A DNA stretch of 64,000 nt from Bdellovibrionales bacterium Ga0074137 (GTDB lineage: Bacteria; Bdellovibrionota; Bdellovibrionia; Bdellovibrionales; JAMPXM01). Position 1 is the first letter of the stretch. Each line of letters starts with the position of its first letter. A model generated the notes under the pieces. The model searched no databases and had not been told where the DNA came from. It saw nothing but the letters and a program-made list of their open reading frames with translations. Where the stretch lies: assembly GCA_001464715.1 (NCBI GenBank), contig LNDT01000028.1, positions 19,772 through 83,771 of the forward strand. The letters run 5' to 3'. Below, piece after piece: positions 41,567 to 50,677 of this stretch. The position numbers and the translations under genes are program-made.

Positions 41567-42514
41567 ATGGAAGTGTTGTCGCGATTTACCAATCAAGAAC
41601 TCAATCACAAAATCCAATCTACTGTGCGAGAAGAACGCCGAGCCACCGTCGAAGTCTTGCGGCTCTTGCGTGAAATCGAGCGTCGCATGGTTTACGCCGA
41701 GCTCGGCTTCCCAAGTCTTTTCGCGTATTGCACCGTTGAACTTGGATATTCGGAGGCTGCGGCCAGCCGCCGTATTGAAGCGATGCGCGCGATGCGAGAC
41801 GTGGCCGAAATTGAAGAGAAGATCGAATCTGGTGAACTGAGTTTGTCGACCGTGGCCCAAGCGCGAGTCGCAATTCGTGCCCACGAGCGAGAAACGAAGG
41901 TCAAGGTTACCGCCGAGCAAACGAAATCGGTGATGTTGCAACTCTCAGGACTCTCAAAGCGGGCCGCCGAAAAAGTTCTTGTTCGCGAACTGCCGGTCAC
42001 ACTTAGCGCTCAACCGATTCCTGAAAGGCAGCTGGCGACCGGTGGCACGCGTGTGACTTTAGATTTGACCGAAGACGAGATGGCCGTGATCGAGGATCTC
42101 CGACGACTGCAAAGCAAAACTCAAAGCACGAAAGATCTATTGTTGAATTTGGCGAGAAAAGAACTCGCCAGAAAAAAGCGTGAGCGCGGTGAAGCTCCGC
42201 CGATTCGTGAGTCAAAGCAGACGACCGAAGCGATCACTCCGCCAGCGGAGGAAGCGGGACACTTTTCTGCACCCGTCAAAAGACTCGCTTGGCAGAAAGC
42301 AGAGAGTCAGTGCGAGTATATGTCGCCGTCGGGGCGCCGCTGCGAGGCTCGTCATCGCCTGGAATTTGATCATCGGAAGCCCCTGGCGCTCGGCGGAGAA
42401 AGTAGCAGTCAAAATATTCGGATTCTTTGCCGTGAGCACAACGTTTTTCAAGCCGTTCTAAAGCTCGGCGCGCCGGTGATGGCTCCATATCTACCGCGAC
42501 TTAGCGGTTCGTAA
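41567..42514 (+). CDS. HNH endonuclease-domain protein
   Basis: The 315-residue protein has a helical N-terminal part (LSRFTNQELNHKIQ, EVLRLLREIERRMVYAELGF, GYSEAAASRRIEAMRAMRDV) and a C-terminal HNH nuclease domain: CEYMSPSGRRCEARHRLEFDHRKPLALGG, then NIRILCREHN (about residues 245-290). The Asp-His pair, Asn and final His are in place, with cysteines that may bind zinc. The layout matches a group of HNH proteins that I associate with Bdellovibrio genomes, sometimes in several copies, possibly mobile. No cognate methylase is adjacent, so this is not a classical restriction system. Confidence 0.85.
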   Translation: MEVLSRFTNQELNHKIQSTVREERRATVEVLRLLREIERRMVYAELGFPSLFAYCTVELGYSEAAASRRIEAMRAMRDVAEIEEKIESGELSLSTVAQARVAIRAHERETKVKVTAEQTKSVMLQLSGLSKRAAEKVLVRELPVTLSAQPIPERQLATGGTRVTLDLTEDEMAVIEDLRRLQSKTQSTKDLLLNLARKELARKKRERGEAPPIRESKQTTEAITPPAEEAGHFSAPVKRLAWQKAESQCEYMSPSGRRCEARHRLEFDHRKPLALGGESSSQNIRILCREHNVFQAVLKLGAPVMAPYLPRLSGS

Positions 42515-42621
42515 CGTTCCATCGGGCCAATCGCACTCTATGCATGGCGACACTGGCTCAGAAGCGAAGCGAACGGCTGAGAAAGCTAGAATCTGCGTTC
42601 CGTATTTACTGAAAACCTGAC

Positions 42622-42627
42622 TATACT
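42622..42627 (+). promoter_or_regulatory. -10 element close to the MFS gene start
   Basis: TATACT lies 7 bases before the ATG at 42635, with no Shine-Dalgarno site in between. Transcription from it would begin at or next to the start codon and give a leaderless mRNA. The matching -35 position is weak. Confidence 0.3.
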
Positions 42628-42634
42628 CACGCCC

Positions 42635-43870
42635 ATGTCATTAAATTGGAAAGACTTAAAGACCGTTGAAAAACGTGTGTGGCTGGCCGTGCTTGTTGCG
42701 GCCCTTGGATATTTTGTCGATATCTACGACCTTCTTCTATTTTCAATCGTGCGGGTGCAGTCGCTACAGGACTTGGGATTTTCTGGCGATGAGCTTCTCG
42801 CTAAAGGCGTGCTGCTGATCAATATCCAGATGGCCGGCCTTTTGGTGGGCGGCGTTCTGTGGGGCATTCTTGGGGATCGCCGCGGTCGTCTTTCGGTTTT
42901 GTTTGGATCTATCATTATGTACTCGGCCGCGAATCTCTTGAACGGATTTGTTCAAAATATCGAGCAGTATGCGATTTTGAGATTTATCGCGGGCGTCGGT
43001 CTTGCTGGTGAATTGGGTGCTGGTATTACTTTGATTTCAGAACTTCTTCCGAAGAAAGTTCGTGGATTCGGCACTACGGCTGTCGCTTCGATTGGAATTT
43101 TGGGAGCTGTCTTTGGCGCCTTTATGGGCGACATCTTCAACTGGCGAACGGCGTATATTATCGGCGGCGTGATGGGTTTTGCGATTCTTCTCCTTCGGGT
43201 TGGAGTCACAGAGTCTGGAATGTTTGAAAAAGCGAAAGAGACTGCGAAATCCCGCGGAAATTTTCTGCTGCTCTTTGCGACGCGCGAACGACTGGTTAAA
43301 TTCGTTTCATGTATCGTGATCGGTTTTCCAATTTGGTATGTGGTTGGAATTCTTCTGACGTTTGCTCCTGAATTTGGTGTTGCTATGGGGATGTCGACAC
43401 TTCCCACGGGCGGAAGTGCTGTGATGTACGGATACATCGGACTTTCTCTGGGCGATCTTTCAAGTGGACTTTTGAGCCAGTGGCTTCAGAGTCGGCGAAA
43501 ATCGATTTTACTTTTCATCGGTGTCACCGTGGTGGCGGTGGTGGCGCATTTGTTCTTCCCGCATTCAACCACGTTCACGTTCTATGCGACATGCCTCTTC
43601 ATGGGATTCGGTGTCGGATACTGGGCAATGTTTGTTCAGGTCGCGGCCGAACAGTTCGGAACGAACATTCGATCGACCGTGACGACAAGTGTTCCTAACT
43701 TCGTTCGCGGTGCGGTGATTCCTTTGACGGCATCGTTTGAATGGGGCGCGCCAACCTATGGGGTGATCAGTACGACGGTGGTGATTGGACTTGTGACATT
43801 GGCGATCACGCTGATGGGGCTCTATGCCTTGGCCGAGTCGTTTCACAAAGATCTCGACTATCATGAATGA
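42635..43870 (+). CDS. Major facilitator superfamily transporter
   Basis: The 411-residue product has about 12 hydrophobic segments, the MFS signature GILGDRRGRLSVLFGS between segments 2 and 3, and the second-copy motif RFIAGVGLAGELGAGITLISELLPKKVRG of the sugar/aromatic-acid branch. The first segment holds DIYDLLLF, with charged residues that many organic-acid symporters use for proton coupling. The substrate cannot be told from sequence; small carboxylates or sugars are plausible. No ribosome binding site is evident. The stop lies within the first unit of a tandem repeat. Confidence 0.85.
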   Translation: MSLNWKDLKTVEKRVWLAVLVAALGYFVDIYDLLLFSIVRVQSLQDLGFSGDELLAKGVLLINIQMAGLLVGGVLWGILGDRRGRLSVLFGSIIMYSAANLLNGFVQNIEQYAILRFIAGVGLAGELGAGITLISELLPKKVRGFGTTAVASIGILGAVFGAFMGDIFNWRTAYIIGGVMGFAILLLRVGVTESGMFEKAKETAKSRGNFLLLFATRERLVKFVSCIVIGFPIWYVVGILLTFAPEFGVAMGMSTLPTGGSAVMYGYIGLSLGDLSSGLLSQWLQSRRKSILLFIGVTVVAVVAHLFFPHSTTFTFYATCLFMGFGVGYWAMFVQVAAEQFGTNIRSTVTTSVPNFVRGAVIPLTASFEWGAPTYGVISTTVVIGLVTLAITLMGLYALAESFHKDLDYHE

Positions 43871-43937
43871 ACCCCTGCGGGGTTACCACGAATGAACCCC
43901 TACGGGGTTACCACGAGTGAGCCCCAATGGGGCCGGG
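43865..43937. repeat. Tandem 25-bp hairpin repeats between convergent genes
   Basis: Units GAATGAACCCCTGCGGGGTTACCAC (first 20 bases define it) begin at 43865, 43890 and, in degenerate form, 43915. The first two differ at one base. Each contains a small hairpin ACCCC-xxC-GGGGT. The array covers the whole gap between the MFS and rRNA methyltransferase genes and may slow transcription from both sides, although T-runs are missing. Confidence 0.75.
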
Positions 43938-43938
43938 G

Positions 43939-44907
43939 TTACGAGAAGAGGTAAACGCGGCGGGCTTTGGCGTCGTGGAAGTCTTTGGGAAGAGTGTCGC
44001 GCGTGAGTTCGCGAACTTTGTAGTCGTCCATGTCTTTGAATGACTCATCCAAAGAAAATTCCCGACGATTGGCGCTGAAAATCAAAACACCGTCTGGCGA
44101 AAGAGCTTCAAGACACTGGTCGATCAACCACTTGTGATCGCGCGCAATATCCCAAGTCCCTTCCATTTTTTTCGAATTCGAAAACGTCGGCGGGTCGCAG
44201 AAGATAAAATCGTAGGGGCCGGTCTTTCGTGCCGAACCGTCCTTCATCCACTGAAGAACATCTTCATTGATGAAGCGATGGTTCGACGTCATGAGATTAT
44301 TGGCGATAAAGTTTCTTTCGGCCCACGCTAAATAGACTGGCGACATATCAACGCTGGTCACTGTCGCTCCGGCACGGGCGGCATAGACCGAAAAACTTCC
44401 TGTGTAACAAAAGAGATTTAGGAAACGCGTTCCGAGGCGGGCGTCAGTTCTGCGTTGAACGTGATCCGCTACAAGTTTTCTAGTTCGGCGATGATCAAGA
44501 AAAAGACCCGTGTCGAGGTAGTCATGAAGGTTCACTAAAAACTTGTGTGATCCTTCGCGGACTAAAAGTTCAGGCGAGCCACGAGATTTTCTTGAGTACT
44601 GGCGGCCTTTGGTTTCTTCGGTCGGGCGAGGGGCTTGGCGTGCGCGACGTTTGACGACCATATTGGCGCGAGGAATGCCGAGCGCGACAACGGCCGCAAT
44701 TGTATCCTCAAAGTTTTGTTCTTTGCCGCTGTCGATTTCATCATCGCGCCGGTCCCACAAAACCGAGTGATTGCCAAAGACTTCGATGATGAACGGGTAT
44801 TCCGGAATATCTCGATCATAAAGACGAAAGGCCTCAATCTCGAGCTTGTCGGCCCAGGGTTTGAGTGTGCTCCAATTTTTCTTAAGACGATTGGCGATAG
44901 CGCTCAC
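43939..44907 (-). CDS. Class I rRNA methyltransferase, RlmK/RlmI-like
   Basis: The 322-residue protein resembles the C-terminal (RlmK) half of E. coli RlmKL and the RlmI family: a small N-terminal substrate domain, then LHDYLDTGLFLDHRRTRKLV, the SAM motif FLNLFCYTGSFSVYAARAGA, SVDMSPVYLAWAERNF, FCDPPTFSNSKKM (the catalytic NPPF-like motif) and FSANRREF. It probably methylates 23S rRNA; whether m7G2069 or another base cannot be told. The gene lies 16 bases downstream of macB. Confidence 0.85.
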   Translation of the reverse strand: MSAIANRLKKNWSTLKPWADKLEIEAFRLYDRDIPEYPFIIEVFGNHSVLWDRRDDEIDSGKEQNFEDTIAAVVALGIPRANMVVKRRARQAPRPTEETKGRQYSRKSRGSPELLVREGSHKFLVNLHDYLDTGLFLDHRRTRKLVADHVQRRTDARLGTRFLNLFCYTGSFSVYAARAGATVTSVDMSPVYLAWAERNFIANNLMTSNHRFINEDVLQWMKDGSARKTGPYDFIFCDPPTFSNSKKMEGTWDIARDHKWLIDQCLEALSPDGVLIFSANRREFSLDESFKDMDDYKVRELTRDTLPKDFHDAKARRVYLFS

Positions 44908-44923
44908 GCCCTCAGTGCTATCA

Positions 44924-46927
44924 TCAGTCGTGACGAAGTGCCACGATCGGGTTTAAGAACGATGCTTTTCTGGCTGGATAGAGTCCGAAGACGACTCCAA
45001 TTGTTGCCGAAAATGAAAACGACATCAGAACAGAGCCCAACGTTACACTCATGGTCCATCCGGTGACGGCCGCCAGTAAAAGAACCGAAGAAACTCCCAC
45101 CACGATCCCCGCAAAACCCCCGAGGGCACTGACCACTAAAGACTCCGTCAAGAACTGGAGAAGAATGTCTCGTCGCTGGGCTCCGACAGCTTTTCGAAGG
45201 CCAATCTCGCGGGTTCGCTCTGTCACCGAGACAAGCATAATATTCATAATGCCAATGCCACCGACAAGAAGCGAGATCCCAGCAATCGCTGCGAGAAGTA
45301 GCGACATGGTTTTGCTACTTTGAGAAAGTGCGGCCTGTAGGTCCGCCATATTTCGAATCGAGAAAGCATCTTCGGCGTACTCTTCGCGCACGCTGTGTCG
45401 CTTATTCATGAGCTCGATAATGCTTTCTTCGATCGGCTTTGAGTCGACGCCAGGATTCATTTCGATATCGATCGAATCGACATTTGTTTTTCCCAAGAGC
45501 CGGTACATCGCCGTCATCAATGGAACGATCACAATATCATCTTGATCGCGCCAGCCCGAGGCACCTTTTTCCGGCAGAACGCCGATAACTTGAAAGCTAA
45601 TTCTGTTCACGCGAATCATTTCGCCAATGGGATTTGAAGTGCCGAAAAGCTCGCGCACGACCGTTGCGCCAAGAAGAATAACTCGCACCCGCCGCGTATT
45701 TTCATCCTCGGTAAAAAACCGTCCAATGATCGGCGTCGAGGCTTTCATCGTTTCATAGGCAGGAGTCGTGCCGGTGACTTGGGTGTTCCAGTTCTTATTT
45801 CCGTAGTCGACCTGCACGCGCCCACCCACGCTGGGAGCGACAAATCGAATGCCTGCGACTTCGTCTTGAACGGCCAATGCGTCGTCAGGCTGAAGTTTTG
45901 CGGTCGACCCAGATTCTTGAGCCACGCCGCCCATGCGCTGAGCGCCGGCGCGAAGAACCAGAAGATTTGAACCAAGAGACGACAGCTGACTTTCGATGGC
46001 CGTCTGAGCGCCACGACCTAGCGCCAACATCGCGACGACAGCTGCGACACCTATTAAAATTCCGAGGACCGAGAGGCTTGTTCGGATTTTATTGGCCCAC
46101 AAGGTTCGAAATCCTTGCTCGACATGAAGAGACAACGGCGCTGAAGCTGCGTGCGCAGATTTTGCGGTTTGCGCCGCGGATGCAATTGAAGCTGACGGTG
46201 CCGACAGTGAAAGATTCGCTCCAGGGCTCGGGCGGACGATGGCGGCCAGGCGTTCATCGCTTTGAATTTTCCCATCGCGCATTCGGATTCGCCGTTTTGC
46301 TTGGTGACCGATCTCTTCTTCGTGCGTCACAAGAACGACGGTGATTCCTTGAGCGTTCAGCTCATGAAGAATCGCCATGATTTCTTTTTCCGATGTTGAA
46401 TCCAAATTGCCGGTGGGCTCATCGGCAAAAACGATGGCCGGGTTGTTGACTAAGGCGCGAGCAATCGCGACTCGTTGCTGCTGGCCGCCCGACATTTCAT
46501 TGGGTCGATGGTCCTGGCGGTCGCCAAGACCAACACGGGTGAGAAGTTCGGTCGGTCGTGTTTCGTGAGCTTTTGAAGAACGAGCCATTTTTCCGCTATA
46601 GAAAAGTGGCAGCATGACGTTCTCTTTGGCACTCATTCTTGAGAGCAAGTGAAACTGTTGGAAAATAAAGCCGACCGTCTCGCGCCGTAAGACCGCAAGC
46701 TCATCATCTTGAAGGCCCGCAGCCTCGTGACCTAAAATCTTGTAGGAACCTTCTGTGGGTGTATCGAGAAGACCAAGGATCTGCATGAGAGTCGATTTGC
46801 CGCTACCAGAAGGTCCCATGATGGCGACGAAGTCACCCGGTTCGATGGACAGCGAGACATCTCGAAGCGCATGAACTTCGTGCTCTCCCATCCGGTAGAC
46901 TTTGGAAAGACCCTTAACTTCAATCAT
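44924..46927 (-). CDS. macB: MacB-type ABC exporter, fused ATPase and permease
   Basis: The 667-residue protein starts with a LolD/MacB-type ATPase (Walker [13 protein letters not shown] about residue 40, signature [15 protein letters not shown], Walker [12 protein letters not shown]), followed by a membrane segment (near 290), a large periplasmic MacB domain and three C-terminal membrane helices (from about 540), ending [18 protein letters not shown]. It works mechanically with MacA and TolC, both encoded just upstream, to push substrates from the periplasm out of the cell. About 65 residues of linker rich in Ala/Ser separate ATPase and first helix. Confidence 0.93.
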   Translation of the reverse strand: MIEVKGLSKVYRMGEHEVHALRDVSLSIEPGDFVAIMGPSGSGKSTLMQILGLLDTPTEGSYKILGHEAAGLQDDELAVLRRETVGFIFQQFHLLSRMSAKENVMLPLFYSGKMARSSKAHETRPTELLTRVGLGDRQDHRPNEMSGGQQQRVAIARALVNNPAIVFADEPTGNLDSTSEKEIMAILHELNAQGITVVLVTHEEEIGHQAKRRIRMRDGKIQSDERLAAIVRPSPGANLSLSAPSASIASAAQTAKSAHAASAPLSLHVEQGFRTLWANKIRTSLSVLGILIGVAAVVAMLALGRGAQTAIESQLSSLGSNLLVLRAGAQRMGGVAQESGSTAKLQPDDALAVQDEVAGIRFVAPSVGGRVQVDYGNKNWNTQVTGTTPAYETMKASTPIIGRFFTEDENTRRVRVILLGATVVRELFGTSNPIGEMIRVNRISFQVIGVLPEKGASGWRDQDDIVIVPLMTAMYRLLGKTNVDSIDIEMNPGVDSKPIEESIIELMNKRHSVREEYAEDAFSIRNMADLQAALSQSSKTMSLLLAAIAGISLLVGGIGIMNIMLVSVTERTREIGLRKAVGAQRRDILLQFLTESLVVSALGGFAGIVVGVSSVLLLAAVTGWTMSVTLGSVLMSFSFSATIGVVFGLYPARKASFLNPIVALRHD

Positions 46928-46943
46928 GTGGTTTCAAACATTT

Positions 46944-47942
46944 TTATCGTCGATTCCCACGTCCGCCGCGGGGTGGACTTGGCATGAACGGATTGCTGGC
47001 GCGGTCGCTTGACGAAGACTCGCCAAGCGTTCTGGCAAGAACGACATCGCCCTCTTTAAGGCCACTGATGATTTCTGAAACCTTGCCGTCGGAAAGCCCA
47101 AGCTCAATCACTGTTTTCTGGGGTTCGCTGGAACTCTTATTCGCTTTGGAATTCTCGATCATGACAGATGTTTCTCGACCGTCAGTGCGCACGGCTTCAT
47201 TGGGAACGATGAGCACATCCTTTTTTGAAGCCACTTCGAAGCGGACAGTCGCCGTCATTCCGCTTCTCATTGTTTCGGGAGGCGCCTGCGGAGTGACGTC
47301 GACTTCGTACATCGTGACGTTGTTCACCGCTTTGGCTTCAAACGCGATGCGGGCCACTTTCGCAGCGATCGGCGATTTGGGATAAGCATCCAGCGTAATA
47401 ATGGCTGTTAGACCTGACTTTACTTGTGCGAGATCCGTTTCATCAACTTGAGCTTTAACCGTGAGTCGGTCCGACAGAACGAGAATTGGATCGGCCGACG
47501 TGAATGTTTGTCCTGGCTCTACACTTCGCAAGATCAAAGTTCCATTGATCGGTGAAACGATCGGAGTTGCCCGGTAAAGCTCTTCCCATCGCGAGACTTC
47601 TTCTGCACCTTTGGCGCGAGCCGCATCCAAAACGGCGGCTCGCTCTGTTGAACTCATCCACGCCAAAATCTGGCCGCGCGAGACCCGCTGCCCTTCGCGA
47701 GCGAGTACGGATTCGATGCGACCCGCAATGGGCGGTTTTATTTCAAGACGATTTTCTGGCTGAACCGTACCGGTCGCGCGAATTGATATTTCGACATCGC
47801 CCCGAGCAATCGTGAGTCGCTTGAAACTTTTCGCTTCTTTTTCTGCCTCAGTTTCTTTGCTGAAGTACCATGTAGAGACCAGACTGAGGATGGCGAGAAG
47901 GGCCGCGGTAATTATTAGATTTTTTTTCCGAGATGCGATCAT
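46944..47942 (-). CDS. macA: MacA-type periplasmic adaptor (HlyD family)
   Basis: The ATG at 47942 has GGGAG seven bases upstream and overlaps the tolC stop (ATGA); a longer frame is open but unneeded. The 332-residue protein has an N-terminal membrane anchor (about residues 9-26), the lipoyl-like half motifs around ATGTVQPENRLEIKPPIAGRIES and INGTLILRSVEPGQTF, and a beta-barrel and membrane-proximal domain near the C-terminus (LSDGKVSEIISGLKEGDVV). The alpha-hairpin between the lipoyl halves is short. It bridges MacB to TolC. Confidence 0.92.
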   Translation of the reverse strand: MIASRKKNLIITAALLAILSLVSTWYFSKETEAEKEAKSFKRLTIARGDVEISIRATGTVQPENRLEIKPPIAGRIESVLAREGQRVSRGQILAWMSSTERAAVLDAARAKGAEEVSRWEELYRATPIVSPINGTLILRSVEPGQTFTSADPILVLSDRLTVKAQVDETDLAQVKSGLTAIITLDAYPKSPIAAKVARIAFEAKAVNNVTMYEVDVTPQAPPETMRSGMTATVRFEVASKKDVLIVPNEAVRTDGRETSVMIENSKANKSSSEPQKTVIELGLSDGKVSEIISGLKEGDVVLARTLGESSSSDRASNPFMPSPPRGGRGNRR

Positions 47943-49237
47943 GGCCAAACTCCCTTGCCCTGAGCTTTTTCCCATGCGGCTTCAGCCACAGTTCTTGTTC
48001 GGCGGGACTGAAGGACCGTGCGCTGCCTTGTGATGAGATCGTTTTCGATAATATCCCAGTCCTCAAACGTCAGAAGTCCATTGTTGTACTTTGTCCGAGC
48101 GATTTCCGAGCGCGCGGTCGCTGCCTTTCGAAAACTCTCATCCGTTCTTAAGCGGGCGACGGACTCGAGATACTCCGACCAGGTGCTCTCGAGAAGCCGC
48201 TTCGCCTCCCGCAGTGTATTTTGCTGCACAAAGTTCGCGGCATTCGCGGTTGCGACAGCGGATCGATAGTTGGCTAAGTCGCTTCCTCCCGAAAACAGAG
48301 GAAAGCTTAAAGTAATTCCGATCGCTCGTGTGTCGGTCGTATTGGGGAAAAAGTCACTTCCACGTTTTCCGATGGAGCTGGTCAGATCGAGCGTTGGAAA
48401 AAACGAGGCTCTCGCCGCACGGCCCGCTTCGGTCAGTGAGTTTGTTTGCTCGATAGATTTCAAATATTCGGGCGTAAGTAACGCGGTCATTTCAAAGTCG
48501 GGTGAATTTTGGGGAGGTTCCGTGACGGGTACATTTCCTGTCACGTCGATCTTTGCCGTTTCAGGCCCGTCGAGGCCGAGAATTTTTGCCAGAGCTTGAG
48601 ACGATGTCTTAAGTGAGTTCTGTGCCTGCAAGTCATCAAAGCGCGCCTGTTCGAGGTAGGCTTCCGACAAAAGGACAGAACCCTTGTTCTCGCGGCCACT
48701 TTCAAAACGAAGTTGAACAAGGCGAAGATTTTCTTCTCGGCGTTTTAAAATCTGACGACTCAGTTTCGCGGATTCTCGCGCGAGCGCCGCGGACTCAAAA
48801 GCGGTTTTTAAATCTGAAGACACTCGAGCATTCTCGATGGCGAGCGTCGCTTGTGCCTCCTTCAATTCGGCTTCGGCCTTTGATACTTTGGACACATCCG
48901 CAAATCCTGAAAATAAATTGAGATTCGCATTGAGCCCTGCGGTCCAACCCGTGCCAGTAGTCACGGGGACACCGCCCGAGCCAGATCGCTCGGTCGACTC
49001 ATAACCGACGGACGCTTTTACCGAAGGTAGAAAACCAGAATAAGATCCGGCCTTCCTAGATTCCGCCGCACGAACACGTTCTTTGGAGGCCAAAAGATCT
49101 GGATTTTTCTCTTGGGCAAAAGTGACGGCGTCATTCCACGTGAGCTGTTGGTTTGGCGCTATCGTGTTCGCCAACAGTTCGGTGGGTCGAGTCGCGAGAG
49201 AAAAAAGCACTATTATGAGTGCGGCAGGCAGGGTCAT
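47939..49237 (-). CDS. tolC: TolC-type outer membrane efflux channel
   Basis: The 432-residue protein has a signal peptide (about 24 residues) and two related halves of the OEP family, each with long helices: WNDAVTFAQEKNPDLLASKERVRAAESR in the first half and the TEAGRAARASFFPTLDLTSS region in the second. Coiled helices rich in Ala, Glu and Arg form the periplasmic tunnel. It heads the tolC-macA-macB row and would be the exit duct. It lacks the Cys lipid anchor of some relatives. Confidence 0.9.
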   Translation of the reverse strand: MTLPAALIIVLFSLATRPTELLANTIAPNQQLTWNDAVTFAQEKNPDLLASKERVRAAESRKAGSYSGFLPSVKASVGYESTERSGSGGVPVTTGTGWTAGLNANLNLFSGFADVSKVSKAEAELKEAQATLAIENARVSSDLKTAFESAALARESAKLSRQILKRREENLRLVQLRFESGRENKGSVLLSEAYLEQARFDDLQAQNSLKTSSQALAKILGLDGPETAKIDVTGNVPVTEPPQNSPDFEMTALLTPEYLKSIEQTNSLTEAGRAARASFFPTLDLTSSIGKRGSDFFPNTTDTRAIGITLSFPLFSGGSDLANYRSAVATANAANFVQQNTLREAKRLLESTWSEYLESVARLRTDESFRKAATARSEIARTKYNNGLLTFEDWDIIENDLITRQRTVLQSRRTRTVAEAAWEKAQGKGVWP

Positions 49238-49309
49238 AGATTCATTGTAGCGGAGGTTTGTTAAAAAACGGAGAGTCCTATCTCTGCGTCATTGCGACCT
49301 TACAGTTTG

Positions 49310-50677
49310 TTACAGTAAAGTTCGCACCCCGAAGAAGCCGTAGTATTTCTCCTGCAAAGTGAACTCGGCGTCCGTTTTACCAATGGCGTGTCGCCCTTCA
49401 AAGAGCAGGATGAAGTGATCCCCTGTGTTTCTTTCGATCGAGACGCCGATGATTCCAGATTGATCTAAACCCGAGTGAAGGTATCTCAAAGACGCTTGCC
49501 AAAGACCGGTATTACCTATGTCGGGGGCACGAATGCTGAAGTAGCCATAAGTTTTCGCATAAAGCTCAAGTCCTGGACGATTCAGTCGTGCAAGATTTGT
49601 GGAAGCTCGAGGGTTAGTCGGAAGTGCCGACTGAAGTGCTTGCCGAAACTGATCTTCGCTAAATCCCATCGGATTTGAAATCACTTCGGCGCGCATATCT
49701 AAGCTTTCAGTTTCAAGACGAAGTCCAAAAACGCCGACGTGCTGCCATTCGCCATTGGTTTCAGTCTCTAGCATATCGAAGACGAGCGGACTTGTGGCTT
49801 GCGGTGTGTAGCGGAAGGGACGTTCAGTCATACGGAAGTCACCATAAAGAGAAAATCCTTCGATCGGCATCAAGCTAAAATAAAGACCTCCGAAAGGTCT
49901 CGACTCCTCTTCCGTTCCGCCAATGAGGCCCAGATAATTTTGCGCTTCGTCTGCGTCTCGCACTTCAGACTTCAAAAGGACCTTGGGAACAAAGGGTCGG
50001 TCACCGATGTACGACGGTTCTTGATTTGATAGACCTTCAACGATGAGGACGTGGCTCCAATCCACCGAGGGCGTCCAATTAAGGCGTGCCAGCGCGTGTC
50101 CGCCTTCGCGCCAGAGAAGAGATCTTTGATCACGGTTAAAATGAAAGATGGGATTGCTCGGCGAAATAATTTCGGCAGGGCCCCACTGGTAATTCTGCAG
50201 TCCCAAAGTGAACGAGACTTCGCGAGTGAGCCACGCCTCACCGAACACTTCCAGAAACTCAACTTTACCGACGCTTGATTGTTCGATGATGACCGGATTC
50301 TGACTGCGGCTTTGAAACGTATCAAGATAGCCGCGTGGCCTTGCCACAAATTTGTAGCGAGATCCCCAGGTGTGTCGGTAATCAAGAATCAGATCCGTTC
50401 TTAAACCCATGTCAGGAATTTTTAAGAAAGCGTTGTTTGGATTGAAGCTGGATTCATTGGGACTACTTCCGAAGCCGCCGTTCAGCCAGTCCACGCCCAA
50501 GGTCGATACACCTTGGGGTGCTTTCCGAATCCTCTTTTTTCGAATGATTTTTTTTGAGCGCTTTTTGGTGACCGGTCCAACGCGCTCGTCATCAGTGTCT
50601 GTTTGTGCAAACCCTTGATGGGACACGATCGACAGAGAGAAAATCAGAACCCATCTAAGTATGGATGAGATTTTCAC
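49310..50677 (-). CDS. Outer-membrane beta-barrel protein of the Lol-like export row
   Basis: The GTG start has AAGGA upstream and lies inside the end of the permease gene (23-base overlap). The 455-residue product has a signal peptide (cleavage after FAQ), a Lys/Arg-rich stretch (KKRSKKIIRKKRIRK, about residues 38-52), and then many amphipathic strands with aromatic girdles, for example TDLILDYRHTWGSRYKFVARPRG and ASLRYLHSGLDQSG. This is typical of a barrel of about 14-18 strands; I do not recognise the family with certainty (DUF1302-like is possible). It is the last gene of the exporter row and could receive its cargo. Confidence 0.65.
   Translation of the reverse strand: MKISSILRWVLIFSLSIVSHQGFAQTDTDDERVGPVTKKRSKKIIRKKRIRKAPQGVSTLGVDWLNGGFGSSPNESSFNPNNAFLKIPDMGLRTDLILDYRHTWGSRYKFVARPRGYLDTFQSRSQNPVIIEQSSVGKVEFLEVFGEAWLTREVSFTLGLQNYQWGPAEIISPSNPIFHFNRDQRSLLWREGGHALARLNWTPSVDWSHVLIVEGLSNQEPSYIGDRPFVPKVLLKSEVRDADEAQNYLGLIGGTEEESRPFGGLYFSLMPIEGFSLYGDFRMTERPFRYTPQATSPLVFDMLETETNGEWQHVGVFGLRLETESLDMRAEVISNPMGFSEDQFRQALQSALPTNPRASTNLARLNRPGLELYAKTYGYFSIRAPDIGNTGLWQASLRYLHSGLDQSGIIGVSIERNTGDHFILLFEGRHAIGKTDAEFTLQEKYYGFFGVRTLL

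Noticed and set aside
41328..41840. A 170-residue frame ahead of and into the HNH gene
   Set aside because: It overlaps the HNH coding sequence out of frame and lacks protein-like features.
43865..43937. Possible CRISPR array
   Set aside because: Units are directly adjacent with no spacers, there are at most three, and no cas genes are in the window.
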